Shown: one piece after another, positions 17,182 through 26,882 of the stretch | Layout: each line of letters begins with the position of its first letter | Numbering within the stretch: position 1 is the stretch's first letter | From: Paenibacillus paridis | Lineage (GTDB): Bacteria > Bacillota > Bacilli > Paenibacillales > Paenibacillaceae | Direction: 5' to 3' | Assembly (NCBI RefSeq): GCF_006345825.1 | Contig: NZ_VCIX01000089.1 | Coordinates: forward strand, 138,587 to 202,586 | Length of the DNA stretch: 64,000 bases | Notes under the pieces: model-generated | The model's input: the letters and a program-made list of their open reading frames with translations, nothing else | What the model was told of the DNA's origin: nothing | Database searches by the model: none | Program-made: the position numbers and the translations under genes

Positions 17182-17568
17182 CCCTTCATAATTCAAAAAA
17201 GTGGAAACTAGTATGCTAATGTCGCTGTTAGGTCAATTAAATTATTTATGAATGGAGAAATGTCAGAAGCCCTTGCTGCAGGGTTAGAGCGTCAAGGAAA
17301 GTTTTTGAAAAAGAGATTTTAACGCAACTTTAAAGTTGTCCAAAAACTGCGTTCCTTGGGTTGTGTGAAGCATTATTAGTTCGTGGAGTGTTATGCAGTT
17401 AAGACTATACAGTTGATAAAAACTAATTTCGAATTGGATAGATTCGGGATAATGATGTTTTATACAAAAAAAGGATAATATCAATAAGTTATTAATATGC
17501 TATATCATAACTGGACTGGTAGGTAAATAACCAAGTTTATGAGTTATGTTAGGGTAAAGGAGATATAG
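17182..17568. other. intergenic region between nuclease and helicase genes
   Basis: About 390 bp. It contains a startless frame ending IKLFMNGEMSEALAAGLER (about 17240-17322) that looks like a coding remnant, and an AAAGGAGATATAG ribosome site directly before 17569. No terminator is evident. Confidence 0.4.
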
Positions 17569-19983
17569 ATGGTACTTCAAAAGTTAATAAACAAACTTAC
17601 AGCTAGAGAACAATTACTCTTTGAGATTGAGGCGCTAAAAACTAAATCTTTTCATTTAGATAGAGAGATAAAGAACTTATCAAGTGAAAAACAAGTTCTT
17701 ATAAACGACATTGAAGCAAAAAAAGAACTTATATTAGGATTCCAGGATGCAACCGAAAAGTTAAGAAACCAAAATGAATTTATTGAAATGCAGCTAAAAA
17801 ATATAGAAAATCAAAATCTTGTTCTCAAAGAGACTCTAAAATTATATCAACTTCGATATGGGGATATCACTAACACGGTAATTAATGGTAATCAAATAAG
17901 CGAGTGGGATGAAGATGTTGGTTTTTTTGAACATATCGAGAAAATCAAAGGGAATTCATTCAATAAAGAACAGGTTGAAGCGATAAGATATGATTTAGGA
18001 AAAAACTTAAGAATTATAGCTGGAGCTGGAAGTGGAAAGACAGAGACCATTTGTGCAAAAACAGCTTATTTAATAACAATGGAAAATGTGGAAGCAACTA
18101 AAATATGCATGGTAACATTTACTCGTAAAGCGGCAGACGAGATGAAGGAGCGAGTTAATAAATTTTTATCGTCAGATAATTCGCGTGTATCAATAGGTAC
18201 CTTTCATAGCATCTTTAAAATCATGTTTGAGCAGCTTTTGAAGGAAATACCATCTTGTGCATCTGTTGGGGTTACTGGAAATAAGACTAAAGATAGTGAA
18301 GATCAAGCTAAACGTTTATTAAATGAATTGATAAAAAAATATAAACTATATCAATTTAATAAAGAAGGAGACAAGAATATAAAAGAGAGGATAGAATATT
18401 GGACTAACTTAGGTTATAGCTCAGAAGAGATGCGAGATTTTGTAGCGAAACATTTTGACAGTATTGAAAGCATGTCAGAATATCCTATTAGCCAACGTTT
18501 TTATGATCTATATCATGAGTTTATAGAAATTCGGACAACTAAAAGAATTGTTTTGTTTGATGATTTTCTTTTGAATCTCTATAGGGCTATGGAAAAATTC
18601 GAAACTGCACGAGAGTTTATCAAAGGTAAATTTGATTATCTATTTGTTGATGAATTTCAGGATATTAATCCCTTACAGATGGACATTTTGATGTTAATTG
18701 CCCCTCCAGATGGAAGCGGTGCGAAACTAATAATAGTTGGCGATGATGACCAAAGTATTTATGCCTTCCGAGGTTCAGATCCTAAGTATATAAAGAATTT
18801 TCAAAAAACATACAACACATATACTTTAGAATTGATGACAAATTATCGATCAAAACAAAATATTGTACATGCTGGAAATAGAGTAATACAGGGGAATGCT
18901 CATGATAGAATTGAAAAAGCAATGGAACCATTCCATCTAATGAATGGTGATGCTTATATATTAGCTGCTAAAGATCAAAGTTCAGAAGCAAACTGGATAA
19001 TCACTAAAGCCCAAGAAATAGGTAAGACAAAACCATTTATTAAAAATGAAATATTAGAGCCAATCAACTACACTCTTTCAACCGTTTTATATCGTTCCGT
19101 TAGCCAACTACAAAGTGCTTATCAAGCTTTAGATGACAAGAACATTCCTTATGTTATTGAGAGTAATGAAGACTTAATGGGGATTTTTAATATTTTTGAT
19201 TTCAAAATATCATTTAATAAATTGTTGGATTTATTAGAATCAAGTCCTCTGGTTCAAATTGAAGCATGGCAACCATTTCTGCTTAATGTGGCAAATGCAC
19301 ATTATATTAGTAATCAAAGTTTTAACAGATTCATGAAAGACAATCAATTTTCTTCGATTCAGTTGATGTTACAGGGCTTTGTGAACTATGTAAAACAGGA
19401 AAAAAGGAAAGTAGATTCAAACCTTCTGCAACAATTTCTGAATGGTATATTTAAGGTTTTAAAAGGAACTCCTGTAGAAGTAATAGAATTTATAGAGCCA
19501 TTATTGAAATTCCCAAAGAATAAAGAGAACATTTCAACCGAAGAAGTTTTTTGGATAACAACAGAATGTCAGAATTATAAAGAATGGTCTGATTTTTTAT
19601 CATATTATCATCGTTTAAAAGGTAAACTTGAAAACATGAAAAAACAACTAATAATATATCAGAAAGGAGAGTTAAATGCACTTTATTTTTTGACTATTCA
19701 TAAAAGTAAAGGATTAGCTTTTGATAATGTTTTTGTTATGGGTGTATATGCAGGCGGTTTACCACATCATAAATCTGTTCCATTGAGTAAAATTAATATG
19801 GATGAATGCAAAGAAATGGCAGATCCTCCAACATCAGTGGAAGAAGAAAGAAGACTAATGTACGTTGCTACCACTAGGGCAAAATATAATTTGTATGTCA
19901 CCTTTCCTAGAACTATTCAGGATAGACCAAGTAAGAGGTCACCGTTTATAAAAGAGTTAGGATTGTCTTTAATAAATGATTGA
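17569..19983 (+). CDS. UvrD/Rep-like superfamily 1A helicase with N-terminal coiled coil
   Basis: 804 residues. Residues 1-95 form a coiled coil; the helicase begins with FNKEQVEAIRYD (Q motif) and AGAGSGKTET (motif I, about 151-160). TFTRKAADEM (Ia), GTFHSIF, FVDEFQDINP (II, about 360), GDDDQSIYAFRG (III), TNYRSKQN (IV), LTIHKSKGLAFD (V) and RRLMYVATTRAK (VI, about 765) are all present, so it should be an active 3'-5' DNA helicase. Coiled-coil-fused UvrD helicases occur in defence loci; Gabija pairs a UvrD-like GajB with an OLD nuclease GajA, and an OLD gene lies 2.2 kb downstream, but separated. Housekeeping PcrA is normally shorter and lacks the coiled coil. Confidence 0.9.
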   Translation: MVLQKLINKLTAREQLLFEIEALKTKSFHLDREIKNLSSEKQVLINDIEAKKELILGFQDATEKLRNQNEFIEMQLKNIENQNLVLKETLKLYQLRYGDITNTVINGNQISEWDEDVGFFEHIEKIKGNSFNKEQVEAIRYDLGKNLRIIAGAGSGKTETICAKTAYLITMENVEATKICMVTFTRKAADEMKERVNKFLSSDNSRVSIGTFHSIFKIMFEQLLKEIPSCASVGVTGNKTKDSEDQAKRLLNELIKKYKLYQFNKEGDKNIKERIEYWTNLGYSSEEMRDFVAKHFDSIESMSEYPISQRFYDLYHEFIEIRTTKRIVLFDDFLLNLYRAMEKFETAREFIKGKFDYLFVDEFQDINPLQMDILMLIAPPDGSGAKLIIVGDDDQSIYAFRGSDPKYIKNFQKTYNTYTLELMTNYRSKQNIVHAGNRVIQGNAHDRIEKAMEPFHLMNGDAYILAAKDQSSEANWIITKAQEIGKTKPFIKNEILEPINYTLSTVLYRSVSQLQSAYQALDDKNIPYVIESNEDLMGIFNIFDFKISFNKLLDLLESSPLVQIEAWQPFLLNVANAHYISNQSFNRFMKDNQFSSIQLMLQGFVNYVKQEKRKVDSNLLQQFLNGIFKVLKGTPVEVIEFIEPLLKFPKNKENISTEEVFWITTECQNYKEWSDFLSYYHRLKGKLENMKKQLIIYQKGELNALYFLTIHKSKGLAFDNVFVMGVYAGGLPHHKSVPLSKINMDECKEMADPPTSVEEERRLMYVATTRAKYNLYVTFPRTIQDRPSKRSPFIKELGLSLIND

Positions 19984-20117
19984 AAGGAATAGTTGTAAAT
20001 AAGAAATGTAAAATAAATGTTTGCTCTAGTGATTATGTGTTTGATTTAGAAGGGGAATTGATAAATGTGCCTTCTAAAGAGCGCGACTTGTTACACATTA
20101 AGATGAATTTTTTTTGA
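19980..20117 (+). CDS. possible 45-aa protein overlapping the helicase stop
   Basis: TTG 19980 overlaps the helicase TGA and opens a frame containing INVCSSDYVFDLEGELIN and ending IKMNFF. Composition looks coding, but there is no clear ribosome site and the following 250 bp contain other broken coding-like frames. It may be a gene remnant rather than a live gene. Confidence 0.3.
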   Translation: MKGIVVNKKCKINVCSSDYVFDLEGELINVPSKERDLLHIKMNFF

Positions 20118-20369
20118 AAAAAAACTGTGTAGATTCTGAACTATTGAATGATTTATTGATGTTTTATATCTAATGACAGTAGCCTTAGTGAAATTTAATG
20201 ATATTCTAAAATATACAAGTATCCAACAAAAAATTATAAATCTTTTGATGGACAATTGAATAACAAAATATCGAATTTTATCACAGATATGTAAATGTTA
20301 TTTATGGAAATGAGCTGAGCGAATTTTAAAGATTGGTTATTAATGATAAAAGTGTAAAGGGTGGATAGA

Positions 20370-20879
20370 ATGCATTTGCAAAATTGGTATGATAGCCTTG
20401 ACAAAGAGAACAAAGAAAAGGCTGATAACATCATTTCAAAAATTAAGGAAATTGATCCAAATGAAAATGATTCCTTAGGAATGGTCAATGCTGAGATAGA
20501 AGATAATAATCCTGCACTAGCAGAGTTTAGGTTTGTAAACTTACTCAAGAAGAGTCTGAATGATTATGATAAGAACCAAGAAGAAACTGCCAAACTTCTT
20601 GAAACAAGAGGATCAAGAGATATAAAACCTATTGTGCAAAAGATTAATCAAGCAGGTGTAACTCCAAAAGAGTTAATGACTCTATTAAAACATTATCATT
20701 ATGAGGGAATATTGGATGTTTTTTATCGCCTGGAACATACTTATATGGATGATTTAGACAATTCTGAATTTCCATCATTTGTTATATCGGAAGTAGGAAC
20801 GGATGGCGAATTTACTGGACGAATAGTTGATGTATATGGATGGTTGTCATATTTGAATCCAGAAAACGAAGAAGAATGA
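20370..20879 (+). CDS. acidic helical protein, unknown
   Basis: 169 residues, strongly acidic and mostly helical; the C-terminus FTGRIVDVYGWLSYLNPENEEE is the most distinctive part. ATG 20370 has AAAGGG 9 nt upstream; the in-frame GTG at 20361 would overlap it. No family recognised. It lies between the helicase and the HEPN-like gene but with gaps of 250-280 bp on both sides, so it is probably its own transcript. Confidence 0.55.
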   Translation: MHLQNWYDSLDKENKEKADNIISKIKEIDPNENDSLGMVNAEIEDNNPALAEFRFVNLLKKSLNDYDKNQEETAKLLETRGSRDIKPIVQKINQAGVTPKELMTLLKHYHYEGILDVFYRLEHTYMDDLDNSEFPSFVISEVGTDGEFTGRIVDVYGWLSYLNPENEEE

Positions 20880-21156
20880 ACCACATGACTTTCATGAAAC
20901 ATTTAAGTGAATAGTAGATATGAGAGTACTAATGGTGTAGATATAACTCTGTTTTATCCAATTATTTTGGATTCTGTATTCAATCCGTAAAATTGGTTAA
21001 CAAAACGAAACAGGTAGTAGATTCGAAATTCCTGAGGTGTTTGATAGTTTAGACGAACAGTTTTCTCTTTTGGTGAGAATGATCGTAATATCAGATTTTA
21101 AAAAGTTTAGTATAGAATTGTAGTATTGAAATACTATTATCTTGAAAGAGGTTGCT

Positions 21157-21807
21157 ATGTCGCCAAACTTATTTATTAAATTTGAAGAAGCCTTTCCAAT
21201 CAATAGTAACATTGCTAGATGGATTGTTGGTCTAGGTATTGTCCATAATGATCTTGTTTACATTAGTCAAAATTCAAGAGCTATCTCTAATAAAGATATG
21301 TCAATACAAATAACGCAACTATCTTCTATGCTTAGAATTCATTGTTCTTCGCTGAGAGAAGCTATTTTTTATTTAGAAGAATCAGAGAAGTTGCAAGAAG
21401 TCACAGATCACATAAAATCATTACCACAAGAACTTCAAGAGCTATACAGTAAGTTGACACCCTTGTTTAGAACTGGTGTTGAAGCTGATTTACTACAAAA
21501 AATGACCAATATAAGAAATGTCACCTATCACTTTTCAAAACCAAACAAGAATGAATTCACAAAAGCATTACAAGAATTATGTGATAGGGTAGTTTATTAC
21601 GATAAAGTTGAGGAACGATTTTTATTTGCTGAGATCATTAGTGACACAATAATGATTCAGTCTCTCTTCAAACCAGATGAAATAGCTGCTAATCAGGGGA
21701 AAGAAGCCGTATCCGCAATAATAAGCAGAATTCTTAATGCGTTTCATACGTTTATCACGTTTGCAAAAGAAGTAGTGAATTATTATTTTAAACATTTGAG
21801 AGGGTAG
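21157..21807 (+). CDS. HEPN-like protein with RNxxxH motif
   Basis: 216 residues, almost entirely helical. NIRNVTYHF (about residues 117-125) supplies the R-N-x-x-x-H motif of HEPN ribonucleases, and the surrounding helices (SSLREAIFYLEESEKLQ, ALQELCDRVVYYD) fit the four-helix bundle, with a likeness to AbiU2-type proteins. ATG 21157 has AAAGAGG 6 nt upstream. HEPN proteins are usually RNA-cleaving toxins kept in check by a partner; no obvious antitoxin (MNT, for example) is adjacent. A related noncatalytic HEPN role is possible. Confidence 0.55.
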   Translation: MSPNLFIKFEEAFPINSNIARWIVGLGIVHNDLVYISQNSRAISNKDMSIQITQLSSMLRIHCSSLREAIFYLEESEKLQEVTDHIKSLPQELQELYSKLTPLFRTGVEADLLQKMTNIRNVTYHFSKPNKNEFTKALQELCDRVVYYDKVEERFLFAEIISDTIMIQSLFKPDEIAANQGKEAVSAIISRILNAFHTFITFAKEVVNYYFKHLRG

Positions 21808-22169
21808 CGTCGCTTGTTGATGCCAGAAGCAATATTGATGCTATGTCCCATAGCTCCTATATTTGTAATAAAATATTAGTACTAGCAGCATTTTTTCATA
21901 TATTTTTTTCAAAAAAAATGTAATACAAATGTTAAAAACGAACTAATTAGACTTATTAATAGAGGACGAGAGATTGAATAAATGAATTAGGGGAAAAGAT
22001 GTACACCCTCTAACTGCTTGTGATAAAGCCACATCAAAAGTATTAAGAGAATGGACTTGGTTCCAGCGAAAAGGATGTCTTAAGAAGGCATTCCTGAGTC
22101 TATATGAAGAAGGAATAGTTTAGGGCATTCGCTTCATAAGTTTTAATAATCAAGTAAGGGGAATTAACA
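21808..22169. other. intergenic region upstream of the OLD-family gene
   Basis: About 360 bp. A startless coding-like frame from 21986 to TAG 22121 reads ACDKATSKVLREWTWF and KAFLSLYEEGIV, probably the tail of a lost gene. AAGGGGA precedes ATG 22170. Because some OLD nucleases are retron effectors I looked for a reverse transcriptase; none is present nearby. Confidence 0.4.
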
Positions 22170-24023
22170 ATGTCGTATTTAATTAAATCTTTACTGGTAG
22201 AAGACAAAAAATACAACTTTTCATCTGATGCTAGGGAAGATGATAGATACATATCTAACCTATCAAAAATTAATATATTTGTTGGTTCAAATAATTCGGG
22301 GAAAAGTAGTCTTATGAGAAGCATGTTCATTTCCAAGGAAATTCATTTTAAACCAGCAAGGGTAGATCTGGTTAAAACTAATAAAGTTATAAAAGATCTA
22401 AAAGCTCTTATTGCGCGGATGATGATAGATTTTAATATTGTGGACTATGACAATATTAAGAGCAATATAGAAAAAATGGTGGAAATAAGTAATTTTTCGA
22501 ACGGTGTTAATGCATATGGGGATTTCTATCGAATGATGGATGAGTTAATTAATCTAAAGGATCAACGAGTTGTAACGACCACTAGTGGTGCCTTCTATAG
22601 ATATGAAGAGCTTAATAAAAGTCTGAATAGTGTTGGTGGAGAATATAAACAACAAATGGATTCTATCTTTGGTGAAGAGACACAGATGTATTTATTTAAA
22701 AAAGTATATATTCCGACACTAAGAGGTTTAAGATCATTTGGTGATACAGAAGATCCTTTTTTGAAAAGAACGATAGATGATTATTTTGAACAGAACGATC
22801 ACTGGGATGTTTTCACAGGATTAGGGTTGTACTCTCATTTAAAACGATTGCTGTTGGGTGGAATGAGGGAAAGGGAAGTCGTTTCGAAATTTCAAAATTT
22901 CCTTAGTAAAAACTTTTTTGATGGCGAGGAGGTTGTGCTTATTCCTTCCATTAATTCTGATGTAGTACATGTGAAAATCGGCAACGAGAAAGAACAACCT
23001 ATTTATAAATTAGGTGATGGCATACAATCTATAATTATTATTACATTCCCTGTTTTCGAAATTATGGATAAACCAGCATTGATTTTCATTGAAGAGCCAG
23101 AGCTTTATTTACACCCAGGCATGCAAAGAAAATTAATGGAGACGTTGAGTACATTTGATAATTTACAATTTTTCATTACAACTCATTCTAATCATTTCTT
23201 AGATATTACTCTTGATTTACAGAATATCTCTATCTATAAGTTTGCAAAAAAACTTGTAACTGGATATTCAGATGAAAGGGAAATGGAGGCGAATTTCGAT
23301 ATTGAGAATGTAAGTAATGAAGACAGTAGTGTTCTAGAAATGTTAGGTGTTAAGAATTCGTCAGTCTTCCTTTCAAATTGCACAATATGGGTGGAAGGAA
23401 TAACTGATAGATACTATATTAGAAAGTACCTAGAACTATATCATAAGTCATTGAACCTCCCAGAGAAGGATTGGTTTAAAGAAGATTATCATTATTCGTT
23501 TGTTGAGTACAGTGGAAATAATATTACTCATTGGTCTTTTTTAGATGACAACGAACCAGAGCAAGAAGGTACTTTTAGGTCAATGAATGCAGACAGGCTT
23601 TGTAGTAAATTGTTTTTAATTACTGATAAAGACAGCGAAGTGAAATTAGCGAGACAACAAAAACTTTCTCAACGATTGCAAGAGAGGTATTATTGTCTGG
23701 ATTGTAAGGAGATAGAAAATTTACTTAGTAAACAGACGTTGGAAAAAATCATTATAGAATATGAAAATGTAGAACAACCTAAGTTTAAAAAAACATTTAC
23801 AGAGGCTACATATAAGGACGAATATTTAGGTGCTTTTATTGATGATATTTTAGTTAATAGACGCAGAGTTGCTTCTTATGGAATGGCTTCGGGAACGATT
23901 AATAATAAAGTTGCTTTTTGTGAGAAAGCACTTAAAAATATATGTCAGTACGATGATATGTCAGATGGTGCGAAAGAGTTAGTGAAAAGAGTTTATGAAT
24001 TTATTCGAAACAATAACGAATAA
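22170..24023 (+). CDS. OLD-family ATPase with TOPRIM nuclease domain
   Basis: 617 residues. The N-terminal ABC-type ATPase has Walker A GSNNSGKSS (39-47), a long helical insertion, LGDGIQSIIII (signature region), Walker B IFIEEPELYLHP (about 305) and the ITTHSNHFLD switch (about 335). The C-terminal TOPRIM domain starts at WVEGITDRYYIRKYLE (about 407) with acidic LITDKDSE (about 483). This is the architecture of P2 OLD, GajA of Gabija and several retron or PARIS effectors. Such enzymes sense invasion or nucleotide loss and nick or degrade nucleic acid. Possibly an autonomous single-gene defence. Confidence 0.85.
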   Translation: MSYLIKSLLVEDKKYNFSSDAREDDRYISNLSKINIFVGSNNSGKSSLMRSMFISKEIHFKPARVDLVKTNKVIKDLKALIARMMIDFNIVDYDNIKSNIEKMVEISNFSNGVNAYGDFYRMMDELINLKDQRVVTTTSGAFYRYEELNKSLNSVGGEYKQQMDSIFGEETQMYLFKKVYIPTLRGLRSFGDTEDPFLKRTIDDYFEQNDHWDVFTGLGLYSHLKRLLLGGMREREVVSKFQNFLSKNFFDGEEVVLIPSINSDVVHVKIGNEKEQPIYKLGDGIQSIIIITFPVFEIMDKPALIFIEEPELYLHPGMQRKLMETLSTFDNLQFFITTHSNHFLDITLDLQNISIYKFAKKLVTGYSDEREMEANFDIENVSNEDSSVLEMLGVKNSSVFLSNCTIWVEGITDRYYIRKYLELYHKSLNLPEKDWFKEDYHYSFVEYSGNNITHWSFLDDNEPEQEGTFRSMNADRLCSKLFLITDKDSEVKLARQQKLSQRLQERYYCLDCKEIENLLSKQTLEKIIIEYENVEQPKFKKTFTEATYKDEYLGAFIDDILVNRRRVASYGMASGTINNKVAFCEKALKNICQYDDMSDGAKELVKRVYEFIRNNNE

Positions 24024-24026
24024 AGG

Positions 24027-24062
24027 CTAAAAGCTTAATCTATTCAGTTTCGGCTTTTTATT
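24027..24062 (+). terminator. probable terminator after the OLD-family gene
   Basis: AAAAGC (24029-24034) can pair with GGCTTTT (24052-24058), followed by T-rich sequence. The stem is short. Confidence 0.4.
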
Positions 24063-24237
24063 ATTGTCTTATAAACGAATGTTTTTGAGAATATACTAAC
24101 CGATGCCCGATCAATACATTAATATGTTTGAAATTGGTGTCAAAACCCATCTCGAAATCAAAGGTAAATTTCTACTGGACACACATGAGTTTTGAGAGTA
24201 CAGTCTGGTTTAAGTTAATCATTAGGGGGGATTTCGG

Positions 24238-24810
24238 GTGGCTAGAATCGGGTATGGACGAGTTAGTACTCTTGAACAATCATTGAATTTGCAAACGGAT
24301 GCACTAACACAAGCAGGTTGTATAAAGATATTTGAAGAGAAAGTGTCAGGGAAAAATGATGATCGTATTGAATTAGCAAAGCCACTTGAATACCTTAGAG
24401 AAGGCGATGCTTTAGTTGTATACAAACTGGATCGCTTGGCAAGATCGACGAAGAAGCTTATTGAGTTAAGTGAAATGTTAGAGCAGCGTGGAATTGAACT
24501 AATAAGTATCCGTGACAACATTGATACTACAAGTGCTGTTGGACGAGCAATGTTCAAAATGCTTGCGGTCATCGCAGAGCTAGAACGAGACATAATAAGT
24601 GAACGTACAATGGCTGGATTAGCGGCTGCAAGAGCAAGAGGACGTAAGGGTGGTAGACCTAGAACAGATGAGAAGAAGTTAAATCAAGCAATTAAACTAT
24701 ATGATAGTAAGCAATACAGATTGAATGAGATAAGTGAGCTAACAGGTGTATCCAAGCCTACTTTATACAGAGAGCTTTCTAAAAGAACGGAATCGAGGAA
24801 GTCTTCGTAA
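24238..24810 (+). CDS. small serine recombinase (resolvase/invertase type)
   Basis: 190 residues. Catalytic Ser10 lies in GYGRVSTLEQS; YKLDRLARSTKKL and ELERDIISERTMAGL are the classic resolvase core and E-helix, and residues about 145-183 form the DNA-binding HTH (LNEISELTGVSKPTLYREL). GTG start with AGGGGGG upstream; terminator directly after the stop. It is distinct from the element integrase and could resolve dimers of the circular form or derive from a lost transposon. I did not find an obvious res site or inverted repeats. Confidence 0.92.
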   Translation: MARIGYGRVSTLEQSLNLQTDALTQAGCIKIFEEKVSGKNDDRIELAKPLEYLREGDALVVYKLDRLARSTKKLIELSEMLEQRGIELISIRDNIDTTSAVGRAMFKMLAVIAELERDIISERTMAGLAAARARGRKGGRPRTDEKKLNQAIKLYDSKQYRLNEISELTGVSKPTLYRELSKRTESRKSS

Positions 24811-24824
24811 AGAAGGCTTCTTTT
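24798..24824 (+). terminator. terminator of the resolvase gene
   Basis: GAAGTCTTC pairs with GAAGGCTTC (one G-T pair in the middle) followed by TTTT. It overlaps the last codons and the stop of the resolvase gene. Confidence 0.7.
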
Positions 24825-24940
24825 GCTTTTGTTAATGAGTAAGGGGCGGGGTGAATTTTACCTTTTCGAGGTTTTCTAATTCCTCAGACCCCCCTGGCAC
24901 TTCAGCCGCTCGACCTTAAAAATATTGGAGGTGTATCATT

Positions 24941-25219
24941 ATGGAGGAGTATTTTCAATACATTGTAGAGAATCTTAATGTTCAGGATATACAAATGTTA
25001 CGAATACTATCTAATGAAGGAGCTAATGCAAAGTATAAAGCTATGTTGAATGCAAAGGCATTTGAAAAAAGTGGACTAACGGAAGCTAAATATAGGTATG
25101 TAATCACACGACTTACCGCTATGCGCTTTATCGAGGTTAATACAACATCTAAGGAACATTCTTTATTCATTAACGGCTACGGTAAAAAAGCTTTGTCTGC
25201 GACTTTAGAAAAGCAATGA
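24941..25219 (+). CDS. small winged-helix-like protein
   Basis: 92 residues with a helix-helix-helix-wing pattern: DIQMLRILSNEGAN, EAKYRYVITRLTAMRFIEV, then a short beta hairpin (KEHSLFINGYG). This is the shape of small MarR-like or phage transcription regulators. TTGGAGG precedes ATG 24941. It stands alone between the resolvase and the first hairpin RNA copy. Confidence 0.6.
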   Translation: MEEYFQYIVENLNVQDIQMLRILSNEGANAKYKAMLNAKAFEKSGLTEAKYRYVITRLTAMRFIEVNTTSKEHSLFINGYGKKALSATLEKQ

Positions 25220-25312
25220 TAAATATTTAAAATGAGCAGAGTTTTTTTTGGGATAGCATTTTACTTGAGTTGAATTATTTGGTAGCATCTTAGCATACAA
25301 TATTTTCAAGAG

Positions 25313-25366
25313 AAAGCATCGCTAATGCTTGGACAAAGACCATCCTTGAATTGGTGATGCTTTTTG
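25313..25366 (+). ncRNA. hairpin RNA motif, copy A
   Basis: AAAGCATC (25313-25320) pairs with GATGCTTT (25356-25363); an inner GGA/TCC pairing lies between, followed by TTGAATTGG and a T-run. It shares layout with copies B and C but the closing stem has changed compensatorily. No clear gene follows. Confidence 0.45.
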
Positions 25367-25480
25367 TGCTTGTATGAGAGGGTGTTTTAAGATATTTCAG
25401 AAGCAATATCACAATGAAAAGATGCAATTCATTTTTATAAGAAAGAAGCATGACGAATCACAATCATATGGAAATGAAGT

Positions 25481-25520
25481 AAAGGGACTTGAGTAAAATA
25501 TCTTATCAAGTCCTTTCTTG
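25481..25520. terminator. hairpin between convergent units
   Basis: AAAGGGACTTGA (25481-25492) pairs with TCAAGTCCTTT (25506-25516) with one bulge. It can end transcription from the RNA copy A side or of the TIR gene coming from the right. Confidence 0.6.
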
Positions 25521-25568
25521 AAATTAAATAGAGGAAAACGATTAGAAACTGAGTGGGAATAGTGGATC

Positions 25569-26510
25569 TTAATAAAACAAAATAATTCTATATGTCATGA
25601 ATGTTTCAGTTGCCAAATGTGCTTTATCATTAGCATATCCGTATTTCTCCATTTCTTTACCTTTTTCATATTCATAATGAATGGGTCTAACCATACATTG
25701 GAAATAATATTTACTATGATATTCACCTGAGAGAGTATTGTATTCAATAAATTCAATATCAGGTATTACCATAGTAGTTGGGGTACCTTCGGATTTTTCC
25801 TTCATTTCCAAAATTAATGTTTGTCCGTGCATTGCATCTATTAATTTGAAATCAATAAGTTCATACTTAGTTTCTTTATCAGGAATATCAGGTCTATGGC
25901 TTATCTCGAAATAGGTAGCTCGTTTTAAGTCTTTTAGGAAATATTGCGTTGTGACAGGGTATTGATCTAAATGATTGATAATCTGCAAAATGTCTTTAAA
26001 GGAAGTCATTCGAAGTCTTTCGATATTTGAACAGTTCATATCTGCAAGATTAGAAGTGAATTCCGAAATACTTGAAGTAATTTCTTTTATTTTTCTTAAC
26101 TCAAGTGTCAAAGTATTCAAATTAGAAATATCAACCTTCTTCATACTTTCTTCCAATATCTTGTATTCGTTCTCCCAATACTCGATATAATGCAAAGCAC
26201 CTTGAGGTTTAAAGATATTGACCTTATTTTCCAAGACTATAGGCAGTATCCTAGCCTTGTGATCTTCATCTTTTATAAACTCTAATACTTCAAACATGCA
26301 GTTTACAGATTTTAGGTAATCGTCACTAATAATCATTATTACATAATCTGATTTTCTGACTTTTTTCATAAACTCTTTGAAACTATCTTTGTACTTAATA
26401 TCACGTTTATCACGAGTTAGCTCGACACCTATATATCTAAAAGTATTATCAACTTCGTCTGCTATCTTTTCATCGTTCCAATTATAGGAAAGAAATATTT
26501 GCATTTTCAA
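25569..26510 (-). CDS. TIR-domain protein
   Basis: 313 residues. Residues 3-120 form a TIR domain: MQIFLSYNWNDEKIADEVD, IELTRDKRDIK-like box 2 (VELTRDKRDI), YVIMIISDDYLKSVNCMFEV with the SxxC..E pattern expected of the NAD-cleaving glutamate. The C-terminal half is a mixed domain I do not recognise and may be the sensor. TTG 26510 has AAAGGAG 9 nt upstream, better than ATG 26504. Bacterial TIR proteins act as NAD-degrading effectors or signal producers in defence; a partner gene is not evident. A 13-bp hairpin lies about 55 bp upstream. Confidence 0.85.
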   Translation of the reverse strand: MKMQIFLSYNWNDEKIADEVDNTFRYIGVELTRDKRDIKYKDSFKEFMKKVRKSDYVIMIISDDYLKSVNCMFEVLEFIKDEDHKARILPIVLENKVNIFKPQGALHYIEYWENEYKILEESMKKVDISNLNTLTLELRKIKEITSSISEFTSNLADMNCSNIERLRMTSFKDILQIINHLDQYPVTTQYFLKDLKRATYFEISHRPDIPDKETKYELIDFKLIDAMHGQTLILEMKEKSEGTPTTMVIPDIEFIEYNTLSGEYHSKYYFQCMVRPIHYEYEKGKEMEKYGYANDKAHLATETFMTYRIILFY

Positions 26511-26563
26511 AGAAGTCGTCTCCTTTACAGTCTTACTATTAATTATTACGATGATTATCGGTT

Positions 26564-26602
26564 TTCTTCTTCATCTTATTAATAGCATGAGATGAAGAAG
26601 AA
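26564..26602. repeat. 13-bp inverted repeat upstream of the TIR gene
   Basis: TTCTTCTTCATCT (26564-26576) and its reverse complement (26590-26602) flank 13 nt. A TATAAT on the minus strand at about 26620 would place the hairpin in the TIR leader RNA; it could also be an operator. Confidence 0.5.
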
Positions 26603-26833
26603 ATAATATCCTGCATTATATGATGCGTGCTATGACAAATAAGTAGAAAAGCAATGGAGATAGTACAGACAGTTGTGTGAGACCTAAGTAAATTCAATAA
26701 GTATTTCAATAATTAATTGTTCAAAGAAAAAGCATTCCTTTGGATATGTAGCAAACATAATAGGCTGGATAATGAAAAACTATTATCTGATTAATTTTTA
26801 TGTGCTACACAGCCAACTAGTAGGAAACTAATC

Positions 26834-26862
26834 TTGCTATATGAGTCCTACACTGTTAAAAT
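26834..26862 (+). promoter_or_regulatory. promoter for hairpin RNA copy B
   Basis: TTGCTA (26834-26839) and TAAAAT (26857-26862), spacing 17 bp. The transcript would start about 15 nt before the hairpin of copy B. Confidence 0.5.
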
Positions 26863-26882
26863 AAGGATAATAAAAGATGGAA

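Noticed and set aside
20173..20330. Short frames between the helicase and the 20370 gene (MTVALVKFNDILKY..., SFDGQLNNKISNF...)
   Set aside because: Broken in successive frames without translation signals; at most debris of a lost gene.
20999..21122. Startless coding-like frame with RFEIPEVFDSLDEQFSLL
   Set aside because: No start codon or ribosome site; probably a gene remnant, but too short and unanchored to annotate.
21808..24023. OLD-family gene as a retron effector
   Set aside because: No reverse transcriptase and no msr-msd-like structure found nearby.
25374..25496. 40-codon ORF after RNA copy A (MRGCFKIFQKQYHNEKM...)
   Set aside because: No ribosome site and its end runs into the hairpin at 25481; no resemblance to the ORFs that follow copies B and C.
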